NCBI GenBank assembly: GCA_943788695.1
Contig: CALSRG010000001.1
Span: 1,054,001 to 1,118,000, forward strand
Source of the DNA: an uncultured Flavobacteriaceae bacterium
GTDB lineage: Bacteria > Bacteroidota > Bacteroidia > Flavobacteriales > Flavobacteriaceae
Length of the DNA stretch: 64,000 bases
Reading direction: 5' to 3'
The position numbers were made by a program, and so were the translations under genes. Positions 48,953 through 57,201 of the stretch are shown here, piece by piece. Under the pieces are notes generated by a model that was not told the origin of the DNA, searched no databases, and saw nothing but the letters and a program-made list of their open reading frames with translations. Position 1 is the first letter of the stretch. Each line of letters opens with the position of its first letter.

Positions 48953-49010
48953 TTCATTCGTTCAATTCCAGACACTTTATCACATTTGCCTAATCAAAGT
49001 GTGAACGTTA

Positions 49011-49353
49011 ATGCGAAACAGATTACTTTTTCTAACCTTATTCACCATCTTCAGCACCTCTGTGTGGGCTCAAAAAAAAATTGGTGGTGATCCTTTTACA
49101 ATTAATGAAGGTTCATTATTAGAACTCGAAGACACAGAACGTGGTGTGCTTTTCCCTCGAATTGTTTTAGACGATGTTACCCAGTGGTCCCTTCTTGGGA
49201 CACCAGTTGGGCATGGTAGTGGCTAATGAAGGTGGTGCAGTTCCAGAAGGACTTTACAACTGGAATAATGGCGCTTGGCACATTATGGCAGGAATTACGA
49301 GTGAAACGGTGACGTCAATAATGGGTGAATTCTTAAATGGGGTTTTAACTTGA
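49011..49353 (+). pseudogene. Frameshifted fragment of a secreted surface protein
   Basis: The frame from ATG 49011 has a signal peptide (cleavage near A-Q at 20-21) and then the motif LLELEDTERGVLFPRIVLDD, typical of the N-terminus of secreted repetitive proteins of flavobacteria. It stops at 49226. Removing one G from the GGG at 49209-49211 shifts into a frame that continues naturally (G-M-V-V-A-N-E-G-G, then L-Y-N-W-N-N-G-A-W) to TGA 49351. The repaired product is about 113 residues and still lacks the expected long C-terminal part, so this is a remnant. A sequencing error at GGG cannot explain the missing remainder. Confidence 0.65.
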
Positions 49354-49535
49354 TCTGATATTTGGAATACTGTTTTAAGTAGCATACCTCGCGATATGGA
49401 CTTATTCGTTTTGGGTGAATTTTCATAAGGCAACAAATTCAATACGATAAGGTTTCTTAGTCGCCCTTCTGTTTCAAATAGATTAATTACTTTCATCTTT
49501 TTAATTAAAGGTTATAATTGATCTATCGGTGATAT
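49354..49535. other. Intergenic tail after the decayed surface-protein gene
   Basis: A minus-strand frame starts at ATG 49496 and would run to 49254, giving 80 residues with no recognised motif. Its last third is antisense to the fragment above, so it may be chance or the start of another broken gene. An A/T-rich stretch and TATAATTG just precede the Nudix gene. Confidence 0.3.
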
Positions 49536-50174
49536 ATGCAAATTGACGATTTTTTAAAATGTGTTTCTAAGTTAGAACACTGTCAGCTACCAGGTTGGTC
49601 GGCACAATCTAAGTTGTCTCCCTTGCATCGTGAATCGATGCTTGAGCTTAATATAGAAACCCAGCTTAAGGCTAAAAAAGCTTCAATTTTGATGCTTTGT
49701 TATCCGGACTTTCAAGGTGTGATGCATTTGATTCTGATAGAGCGCAATACCTATGCTGGGGTGCACTCTGCACAGATCGGGTTTCCAGGTGGACGACCTG
49801 AGTCTGAGGACACTGATTTACAAAGTACGGCTTTGCGAGAGATGGAGGAGGAGATTGGTTTTGACCGCCGTTTGGTTCAAATAATTCGACCACTTTCACC
49901 AATATACATTCCGCCGAGCCAGTTTTACGTACATCCTTTTTTAGGATATACGCAAAGTCTTGGTTCATTTTCAAAGGATGATCGGGAAGTGGCACAAATA
50001 TTAGAAATCCCTTTGAAGACGTTTATGCAAACCCAACCTACTCATGCTCAGGTTTCTCTGCCAAATGATTTGCTGCAAGTGGTACCTGTATTCGAATGGC
50101 AAGAGCATCGCATTTGGGGTGCTACGGCGATGATGCTTAGTGAATTAAAGGAAATACTGAATCAAGTGGTTTAG
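49536..50174 (+). CDS. Nudix hydrolase (CoA pyrophosphatase type)
   Basis: A 212-residue cytoplasmic pyrophosphohydrolase. The Nudix box is complete: G-G-R-P-E-S-E-D, then T-A-L-R-E-M-E-E-E-I-G (about 87-109). The segment HSAQIGFPGG before it matches the CoA-pyrophosphatase (NudL/YeaB) subgroup, so the probable substrate is coenzyme A or acyl-CoA, by family inference. The gene stands before the acyltransferase gene on the same strand, with 37 bases between. Confidence 0.92.
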   Translation: MQIDDFLKCVSKLEHCQLPGWSAQSKLSPLHRESMLELNIETQLKAKKASILMLCYPDFQGVMHLILIERNTYAGVHSAQIGFPGGRPESEDTDLQSTALREMEEEIGFDRRLVQIIRPLSPIYIPPSQFYVHPFLGYTQSLGSFSKDDREVAQILEIPLKTFMQTQPTHAQVSLPNDLLQVVPVFEWQEHRIWGATAMMLSELKEILNQVV

Positions 50175-50211
50175 TTTTTCTATTTTTGTCTGGTTCGGCA
50201 ATCATAATTCT

Positions 50212-50985
50212 ATGGGCATATTCAAAAGAAATACATTTGGTCATAACCTACTACTCAAAACTTGGGTGATTAGGATTCTCGGTGTGCTTTCTCATCAGCG
50301 TTTTAATGGATTTAATAAATTAAAGATTGATGGTTCAAAAATCCTTAGAGATTTACCCGAACACAATGTGCTATTTATTTCGAACCATCAGACTTACTTT
50401 GCTGATGTGGTGGCCATGTTTCATGTATTTAATGCTAGTCTTAAAGGGAGGGACGACTCTGTAAAGAATGTGGGGTACTTGTGGCGACCGAAACTCAATT
50501 TATATTATGTGGCTGCCAAAGAAACGATGCGTGCAGGTTTATTGCCAAAAATCATGGCTTATGCTGGATCTATAAGCATTGAACGCACATGGCGTGCCCA
50601 AGGACAGAATGTGAACCGTCAAGTAAAAATGAGTGATATTTCAAGCATTGCCAAAGCACTAAAGGATGGTTGGGTGATCACCTTTCCTCAGGGGACTACC
50701 ACGCCCTACAAACCTGTTCGTAAAGGCACAGCGCACATCATCAAGCATTATAAGCCTGTTGTGGTTCCAGTTGTTATTGATGGTTTTAGACGCGCTTATG
50801 ACAAAAAGGGGCTTCGAGTGAAAAAGAAAAATATTGTTCAACACATGAGCATCAAGGCGCCTCTCAACATTGATTACGACAATGATTCTATTGATGATAT
50901 TGTTAAAAAAATAGAGATATCTATTGAGCAACATCCATCTTTCTTGAAGGTAAAAAAAAGAGGAGATGTTTTAAACGAAGCCTAG
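50212..50985 (+). CDS. 1-acyl-sn-glycerol-3-phosphate acyltransferase-like protein
   Basis: A membrane-associated acyltransferase of 257 residues, probably in phospholipid synthesis. The first catalytic motif is N-H59-Q-T-Y-F-A-D65, which has five residues between His and Asp where the family has four, and the third motif reads F-P-Q-G-T-T where F-P-E-G-T-R is usual. I recall the same variants in flavobacterial relatives, so they likely mark a subfamily, not decay. A TATTTTTG -7 element lies at 50181-50188. The 3' end overlaps the convergent gene by 4 bases. Confidence 0.82.
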   Translation: MGIFKRNTFGHNLLLKTWVIRILGVLSHQRFNGFNKLKIDGSKILRDLPEHNVLFISNHQTYFADVVAMFHVFNASLKGRDDSVKNVGYLWRPKLNLYYVAAKETMRAGLLPKIMAYAGSISIERTWRAQGQNVNRQVKMSDISSIAKALKDGWVITFPQGTTTPYKPVRKGTAHIIKHYKPVVVPVVIDGFRRAYDKKGLRVKKKNIVQHMSIKAPLNIDYDNDSIDDIVKKIEISIEQHPSFLKVKKRGDVLNEA

Positions 50986-51638
50986 CCAGTTGTATTTTCT
51001 TCTTCGATATCTTGAAGTAACTTATAATTGGTTTTCAAACGTCGTAGTAACGTTCCGTAGGTGAGCCAATAAATCAACAAAATGAGTATGGATATTATGA
51101 CAAGAACCAAAAAGGTTATTCCAATCAGTTGCGTATAAAATGATCCAGAGCTGTTTTTGAGCTGCAATTCTCTGATATCGGTTATCAATACTGGGTCGTA
51201 ATTGACCATCATAAACAACATGCCTATGGTTCCGGAAAACAATAAGGCAATGTTGATGATGATGTATAATTTAACAGTTTTTCTGGTTTTTAAAATTTTC
51301 AACATTAAAGCCTTGGTGCTGTCAATAACTGAAATCCGTTTATAATTGATGTAAAATTGAACAATGAAGTAGATCAAAACGGCGAAACTTAAAATTTCAA
51401 GAATTGTTGAAAACGTTTTTATCGATGAGGCTTCGCTGAGCGATTCTGTTGATTGATTGTTAAAGGCAAACGAAAATACCGACCATAATGCGAATTCGAT
51501 GATGCCAAAAATAAGTATCCACTTGACTAAACTGGTAGATTTGCGTTTCAAAATATTGCTAATGTCTGTTTTGCTCAGTTGCGGAAATTGATCTGACTGT
51601 GCCTCCCAGTTGCCTTTAAATTGATCCAGTTCGTCCAT
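50982..51638 (-). CDS. Four-helix membrane protein downstream of an ECF sigma factor
   Basis: A 218-residue protein I do not recognise by name. A soluble N-terminus of about 35 residues (FKGNWEAQSDQFPQLS) is followed by four transmembrane helices at about 39-57, 80-105, 124-145 and 170-193 and a basic C-terminal tail. It lies 6 bases after the sigma-factor gene, where anti-sigma factors are usually found. Its N-terminus might contact the sigma factor, but this is inference from position and topology only. Confidence 0.7.
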   Translation of the reverse strand: MDELDQFKGNWEAQSDQFPQLSKTDISNILKRKSTSLVKWILIFGIIEFALWSVFSFAFNNQSTESLSEASSIKTFSTILEILSFAVLIYFIVQFYINYKRISVIDSTKALMLKILKTRKTVKLYIIINIALLFSGTIGMLFMMVNYDPVLITDIRELQLKNSSGSFYTQLIGITFLVLVIISILILLIYWLTYGTLLRRLKTNYKLLQDIEEENTTG

Positions 51639-51644
51639 CGTTTG

Positions 51645-52139
51645 TTACGGATTGATGATTGATTTTAATTTGGTTTTTACACGATTCATTTTTACTCTGG
51701 CATTGACTTCACTGATACCCAGGGTTTCACTGATTTCGGAATAATTTTTATTTTCTAAATATAGCAGTACCAGCGCTTTGTCAATATCATTCAACTGATC
51801 AATAGACTCATAGAGCTTCGCCATTTGCTGGTCATTGGTGTTGTCATAAGGTTTAGCATAAAGGCCGCCTTGAACAAATTCGATATCCACTTTACGGCCT
51901 TGCCTTTTTTCCTTTCGGTATAAGGTAATGGCGGTGTTTAGCGCCACGCGATACATCCAAGTACTAAATTTTGAGTCACCTCGAAATTTAGGATAGGCTT
52001 TCCAGAGTTGAATGGTCACCTCCTGAAACAAATCGTCGTGAGCTGCTTTATCGCGCGTATAAATGCGACAAACCTTATGCACAATATTTTGATGCGTTTC
52101 TAACAATTCTACGAAATGATCTTGCAGGTTTTTGTTCAA
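51645..52139 (-). CDS. ECF-type RNA polymerase sigma factor
   Basis: A 164-residue sigma-70 family factor. Region 2 is seen in DLFQEVTIQLWKAYPKFRG and FSTWMYRVALNTAI, and region 4 in LLYLENKNYSEISETLGIS followed by a basic recognition helix. At this length it has only regions 2 and 4, so it is of the extracytoplasmic-function type. It forms a two-gene unit with the four-helix membrane protein, a likely regulator. The regulon cannot be told. Confidence 0.93.
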   Translation of the reverse strand: MNKNLQDHFVELLETHQNIVHKVCRIYTRDKAAHDDLFQEVTIQLWKAYPKFRGDSKFSTWMYRVALNTAITLYRKEKRQGRKVDIEFVQGGLYAKPYDNTNDQQMAKLYESIDQLNDIDKALVLLYLENKNYSEISETLGISEVNARVKMNRVKTKLKSIINP

Positions 52140-52198
52140 TGCGACTTGTATTCAGTAGTAAGTAGTATAAATTGGTAATATGTTACATGTCTTTCAAA

Positions 52199-52744
52199 CT
52201 ATTCTATAATTCCGCCGCAGCTCACTCTGCCTCCAGCGTCTCCAGTGGGTTGTGTGGTGTAATCGTCGGTACCTTGGTGAACAATAACAGCTTTGCCTAA
52301 AATATTTTTATTCAAATCATCACAATTCATGCACCATTCGGTAGTGTTGAATGAGACTGTTCCTCTACCATTTTCATCTGCGGTAAAATTGCCCACATCT
52401 CCACGATGGTACCCTTTTTCAGAACCCCATTGACCGTGCGGCTGCGCAGTTGGATTCCAATGTCCACCACTCGACTTGCCGTCGTCTGAAGAGCAGTCGG
52501 CCTTTTCATGTAAGTGAAAGGCATGAATCCCTGGATCCAAACCTTCAAGTAAGGCATTCATAAAAGTAGTATCACCAACTTGGCTAAATGTGACTTTACC
52601 ATTGGCCTTACTACCACTCTTAGCCTCTAAAATGATTGTCAGTTCGTAATTTGAATCATCTGGAATTTCGGTGGTGGTTTTATTTTTGCATCCGCTAGCG
52701 ATGAGCAAGAGGGTAAACAATAATGGATAGGTTGAAGCTTTCAT
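52199..52744 (-). CDS. sodC: Cu/Zn superoxide dismutase family lipoprotein
   Basis: A periplasmic or outer-membrane lipoprotein of 181 residues that would dismutate superoxide. The signal peptide ends in I-A-S-G-C with C19 as anchor. Copper and zinc ligands are visible in H-A-F-H-L-H-E-K-A-D-C, G-G-H-W-N-P, G-Q-W-G and H-R-G-D-V-G; a C-terminal cysteine in R-V-S-C-G-G pairs with the first. The usual set of ligands appears complete, so activity is likely. Confidence 0.9.
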   Translation of the reverse strand: MKASTYPLLFTLLLIASGCKNKTTTEIPDDSNYELTIILEAKSGSKANGKVTFSQVGDTTFMNALLEGLDPGIHAFHLHEKADCSSDDGKSSGGHWNPTAQPHGQWGSEKGYHRGDVGNFTADENGRGTVSFNTTEWCMNCDDLNKNILGKAVIVHQGTDDYTTQPTGDAGGRVSCGGIIE

Positions 52745-52852
52745 GATTTTGAATATTTGTAAGCCATAAAGTTACACGTTTTAACATCAAATCACAAGGG
52801 TTGCACGTCTAAGGTCAATGGCCTATCTTAGTATAACCTAATTCATCTACTT

Positions 52853-52990
52853 ATGAGAAAATTTGTAATTGGCACGGCCACTGAATCAGTCATTCGCGTA
52901 TTGTCAGACTTTAATAAAAAAGGTCTCATTTCCATAAATGGTAAGAGCATCAGAATTAAAAACCACGCTGGTCTTAAAAATTGTATTTAA
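52853..52990 (+). pseudogene. CRP/FNR-family DNA-binding tail, remnant
   Basis: A 45-residue frame encodes only the helix-turn-helix end of a CRP/FNR regulator: I-G-T-A-T-E-S-V-I-R-V-L-S-D-F (recognition helix) then K-K-G-L-I and a short strand G-K-S-I-R-I. The cyclic-nucleotide or sensor domain expected before it is missing: the frame has a stop just upstream and the preceding 100 bases show no such sequence. It is best read as a decayed copy, though a tiny HTH protein cannot be fully excluded. Confidence 0.6.
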
Positions 52991-52994
52991 CTTA

Positions 52995-55900
52995 TTAATC
53001 AATAGATTTGAAAGTACTTATATCTTTAAAAGGAGATAAGTTCAGCACTTCTACAGCTTCCCGGTATTTACTCCAATGATCAGCAAAATAGTCATTAGTT
53101 TTTTTCAAGGCATCATTTAAGGCATCTTTGGCTTGTTGAATAAGCTGGTGCTCCGTGGCTGTTAAACCAGATGGTCTTGAGCTTACATAAGACCTTGCGC
53201 TGTACATTCGCGAAATCACGGAAACCTCCGCATTACGTGTAATACCTTGGCGTTTGTCCTCTTTTCCAATGAACAAATCAATAAGACTTTCAACTGCTTC
53301 AGATTCCTTTTTTGATTGATCTATAATTTCTTTGTATTTGTCCTCATCTAAGGATGTCATCGATTCTTTATAATTATTGATAATTTTTAAACTTTCTGCT
53401 AACTGCTTCACAGCGTCGGCTGCGGTTTGTTGCATTCCTTCAAGCTCTTTGATCATATCGTATTGTTCCTGCATACCTGCGAGGTCAATCTCGATTCGTG
53501 GATCAACGGAGACGACCATCTCTGTTGTCACTTCAATGCTGTCTCGTGACAATACCATTCTATAGTTTCCAGGCATCACAGTCGCGCCACTAGGCTCGTT
53601 TTTAGAAGATCGAACTCTACGAGATGGACGGTCAGCGCCTTTTTCGTCCAAGCGCCAATTCCAAGTATATACACCTGAATCTTTAGGTAATTCTCTTTTC
53701 AAGTGCCTGATTTCCTCATCTCCTTTGAAAATTTTCAAATGCAATGAATCCTTATTTGTTGCAGTAGATGAGGTATTGATATTTACATAATATGACAAGC
53801 GACCACCACCGTTTCTGTTTTCGCCATTAAACATGGCATCACCACCAAATCGGCTCCCTGTTGGTTGTTGATAGGCAGCCAAATAGGCAATTGGTGGATC
53901 AAATACCGAAATAGGCTTTTCAATTAATATCGGATTCGAAGCCATAGCTCTCAAAGGACGAATGTCGTCTAAAACCCAATGAGAACGCCCAAAAGTGCCA
54001 ATCACCAAATCATCTTCGCGTGGGTGAATTACCATGTCTTTTACTGATACGGTAGGGAATCCATTAATCCATTTTACCCAATTTTTGCCAGCATCAAGAC
54101 TGATGTACAAACCATCATCGGTGCCTAAAAATAACAAATTAGGTTCCTTTTTATCTTCAACTATAGATAAGGCATAGCTTTCAGTATCACTGACATTCAC
54201 TATTCGTTCCCATTTTTTACCATAATTTTTTGTGCGATAAACGTAAGGCTCAAAGTTAAACCTGCGGTAGTCGTTAGCCACTAATAAAGCTTCCCCTGAA
54301 TTATTGGCAGAAGCTTTAATTTGTGCAATCCAGCTGCCTTCAGGTAGTCCTTTTAAACCTTTGCTAACATCTTCCCAATTGCTTCCACCATCTCTCGTGA
54401 TGTGAACACGACCATCATCTGATCCCACCCATAGCATGTTTTTTTCTGTAGGAGAGGGCTCGATGACTAAAACGGTACAATGGTTTTCGGCTCCAGTAGC
54501 ATCCATGGTTAAACCACCACTTTCTCCTTGTTTTTGTTTTTCTGGATCATTGGTTGTCAGATCGTCAGAAATAATTTGCCACGTCAAGCCTTTGTCGGTT
54601 GATTTGTGAACAAATTGACTTCCAAAATACAATGTACTGCTATCAAATGGATCAATATTTATTGCTGCGTTCCAATTAAACCGCAGCGTGGTATTTGGAT
54701 CGGGATGGGTTGGTCGAACAGAATAGTTGTTTCCAGTTTGCCAATCATACCTTTGCACGAAACCTTGTTGACTCATAGTCCAACCATATCGCGAATCGTT
54801 TGGGTCTGGAACAACGTCAAAACCATCCCCAAAAGAGATTTCTTGCCAATACGAATTGCGTATGCCTTGGTCTTTCCAAACGTATGCTGGTCCTCTCCAT
54901 GAGCCATTATCCTGCATCCCACCATAAATATTATATGGAATCTCGTTATCAACGTTTACATGATAAAATTGACCTACTGGTAAATTACCTATAAAGCGCC
55001 AAGTCTTACCGCCGTCTCTCGTAATGTTTAAACCTCCATCGTTACCGTCAATCATAAATTGACCATTTTCAGGATGAATCCACCAAGCGTGATGATCAGG
55101 ATGAACGCCGTTTGATACCCCATATGCTGGCATGAGTGATTCAAATCGTTCGCCCCCATTTTCACTAACATTAACATAAGTAAAAACCGAATAAATTCGA
55201 TTTTCATTTTCTGGATCTACAAAGATGTCGGAGTAATAAAAAGGTCTGTTACCAATGTCGCTATTGTCATTGATTTTTGACCAAGAGAAACCTCCGTCTT
55301 CACTGCGGTACAAAGCATTTTTTTTAGATTCAACCATGGCGTAGACTACGTTAGGTTTATTGGTCGCCATTGCTAAACCAATTCGCCCCAATTCACCTTT
55401 AGGGAGTCCTTCTTTATCAGTTATTTTTTTCCAATTCTGTCCGCCATCATGAGTCATATACAAACCAGAACCTTCACCTCCAGATTTAAAGAACCAGGGG
55501 TCACGTTTATGTTCCCACATTGCAGCGAATAATTTGTTCGGATTACTAGGATCCATGATTAAATCAGCAGCACCACTAGAGGTGTTGGTTTTAAGTACCA
55601 AAGACCAACTTTTACCACCATCTGTTGTTTTATAAACACCACGCTCAGGGTGTTCGCCCCAAGGCGATCCTATAGCAGCAGCGTAAACCACATCTGAGTT
55701 TCTCGGATCAACAATTACGCGATGAATATGACGCGTATTTTCGAGGCCCATCAATTGCCAATTTTTCCCACCGTCAATGGATTTATAAATTCCAAAGCCA
55801 CCATTTAAACTATTTCTAGGATTTCCCTCTCCCGTACCAACCCATATCACACTAGGATTCGATTGGTCAATAGACACTGCACCGATCGAAGCCGTAGCTT

Positions 55901-56171
55901 CATTTTCAAAAATGGGATCCCATTTGATGCCTCCAGAAGTAGATTTCCATAAACCACCTGAAGCAGTGCCAGCATATATGATGTCTGGATCGGAGGTGAC
56001 AACATCAATCGAAGTAACCCTGCCAGACATTCCGCCTGGGCCAACATTTCTCGGTGTCATGTTTTTGACCAAATCTAAATTGAGTGGTTGGGCCGACAAG
56101 AGTCCATAAAAGACCAGAGCCAAAGCAATTAATGAAAGTTTCAAAGTCGAAAGATGGTTTTTCGTAGTCAT
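52995..56171 (-). CDS. Large exported BNR/VPS10-type beta-propeller protein
   Basis: A 1058-residue exported protein with a signal peptide of about 27 residues. Residues 35-750 contain many Asp-box/sortilin-like repeats (S-T-D-G-G-K-x-W and D-G-G-Q-N-W-K types), forming one or more beta propellers of the WD40/YVTN/BNR-like class. The C-terminal 300 residues include a strand-rich region and a coiled helical region (about 900-1040). Databases often call this family glycosyl hydrolase, but no catalytic residues support that. The function is unknown. Confidence 0.85.
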   Translation of the reverse strand: MTTKNHLSTLKLSLIALALVFYGLLSAQPLNLDLVKNMTPRNVGPGGMSGRVTSIDVVTSDPDIIYAGTASGGLWKSTSGGIKWDPIFENEATASIGAVSIDQSNPSVIWVGTGEGNPRNSLNGGFGIYKSIDGGKNWQLMGLENTRHIHRVIVDPRNSDVVYAAAIGSPWGEHPERGVYKTTDGGKSWSLVLKTNTSSGAADLIMDPSNPNKLFAAMWEHKRDPWFFKSGGEGSGLYMTHDGGQNWKKITDKEGLPKGELGRIGLAMATNKPNVVYAMVESKKNALYRSEDGGFSWSKINDNSDIGNRPFYYSDIFVDPENENRIYSVFTYVNVSENGGERFESLMPAYGVSNGVHPDHHAWWIHPENGQFMIDGNDGGLNITRDGGKTWRFIGNLPVGQFYHVNVDNEIPYNIYGGMQDNGSWRGPAYVWKDQGIRNSYWQEISFGDGFDVVPDPNDSRYGWTMSQQGFVQRYDWQTGNNYSVRPTHPDPNTTLRFNWNAAINIDPFDSSTLYFGSQFVHKSTDKGLTWQIISDDLTTNDPEKQKQGESGGLTMDATGAENHCTVLVIEPSPTEKNMLWVGSDDGRVHITRDGGSNWEDVSKGLKGLPEGSWIAQIKASANNSGEALLVANDYRRFNFEPYVYRTKNYGKKWERIVNVSDTESYALSIVEDKKEPNLLFLGTDDGLYISLDAGKNWVKWINGFPTVSVKDMVIHPREDDLVIGTFGRSHWVLDDIRPLRAMASNPILIEKPISVFDPPIAYLAAYQQPTGSRFGGDAMFNGENRNGGGRLSYYVNINTSSTATNKDSLHLKIFKGDEEIRHLKRELPKDSGVYTWNWRLDEKGADRPSRRVRSSKNEPSGATVMPGNYRMVLSRDSIEVTTEMVVSVDPRIEIDLAGMQEQYDMIKELEGMQQTAADAVKQLAESLKIINNYKESMTSLDEDKYKEIIDQSKKESEAVESLIDLFIGKEDKRQGITRNAEVSVISRMYSARSYVSSRPSGLTATEHQLIQQAKDALNDALKKTNDYFADHWSKYREAVEVLNLSPFKDISTFKSID

Positions 56172-56197
56172 ATGTTTAATAAATTAGTGTAATAAAG

Positions 56198-57091
56198 TTA
56201 ATTAATTTCTGATTCAGCCACGAAAACTAAATATTGTCCAGATGGGCTAATTGCAATGCGCGTGATATTTTTCAGTTTAAATTTTGACATGTCTTCAATG
56301 ACTGTCCAAGTCTTTTTCCTTTCAGGATTGTAGTACAAGATGGAACTTCCTTGTCCCATAACAATATTACCTTTTGAATCCCAACAAAAGTCTTCGCTTC
56401 CCGAAAGTGTATTACAAATGACGGATTTGTTATTGCCGTCTAAAGAGATACTTACTATTTGAGATTGACTGTTCTTTTTTGAAATATAAGTGATTTCACT
56501 CTGGACGGAATTATTTTCTTTCGAAGTTGGATTTAGGTGTAAACTTCTTCCAATATTAGTATCCAAAGTATCTAAGGTTCCTTTTTTCAAATTATGCTTT
56601 GCCAGTGAAAGACCCTCGTCAACTAAAATAGCTGAAATCAATTCGTTTTGACTGATCCAACGGTAATAACCAACAATTGGTGTGGTGATTAATTTTGATG
56701 AAAGATTATTCGTGGTGCTATAGGCTGCCAAAAACTGTTCACCATTCGTTTCTAAGCGTACAGCAGCAATATTATTAATATTTGGAATGGGCTGAGGCGA
56801 GTATTCGCTCCCTGGTGTGTCCGTAATCCAATTCTCTAAACCTAAATCGATGTTATACTGAACGATATCAGTTTGACCATTTCGCGTACCAGCATATAAA
56901 ATTAAATGATCTGATTCAAAATATGGCTGATTGTTATAGCCCTTGTGGTTTGAAATATTTAAAGGTGGTGTTAAGCTCAATTTCCCCTCAGTTTCAAATA
57001 ATTCACATAAATATATTTGTGTTGATGTTGTTTGACCATAGGTCAAATTGGACAGCAAAAAGCAAAGTGTGAATAGAAAGGAAAATCTCAT
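56198..57091 (-). CDS. Exported TolB-like (PD40) beta-propeller protein
   Basis: A 297-residue protein with a signal peptide ending at about residue 19 (T-Y-G-Q). The repeats resemble PD40/TolB propeller blades (DHLILYAGTRNGQTDIVQYN, ISPSGQYLVFVAE), each ending in an aspartate-rich strand. No enzyme motif is seen. It lies 26 bases upstream of the BNR protein gene on the same strand and may be expressed with it. Confidence 0.8.
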   Translation of the reverse strand: MRFSFLFTLCFLLSNLTYGQTTSTQIYLCELFETEGKLSLTPPLNISNHKGYNNQPYFESDHLILYAGTRNGQTDIVQYNIDLGLENWITDTPGSEYSPQPIPNINNIAAVRLETNGEQFLAAYSTTNNLSSKLITTPIVGYYRWISQNELISAILVDEGLSLAKHNLKKGTLDTLDTNIGRSLHLNPTSKENNSVQSEITYISKKNSQSQIVSISLDGNNKSVICNTLSGSEDFCWDSKGNIVMGQGSSILYYNPERKKTWTVIEDMSKFKLKNITRIAISPSGQYLVFVAESEIN

Positions 57092-57160
57092 TTATTAAAT
57101 TTTAGTGAATATATGAAAATATATTTTTTCGCTAGTCTGGATAAATAAAAAGAAATAAAA

Positions 57161-57182
57161 AAACCCGCTGGATGCGGGTTTT
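57161..57182 (-). terminator. Intrinsic terminator of the beta-oxidation operon
   Basis: A perfect stem AAACCCGC / GCGGGTTT with a five- to six-base loop lies 20 bases after the acyl-CoA dehydrogenase stop. On the minus strand it is followed by TTTTATTTC, giving a classic Rho-independent terminator. It marks the end of the fad operon. Confidence 0.85.
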
Positions 57183-57201
57183 AATGAATAAAAAATTGGT
57201 T

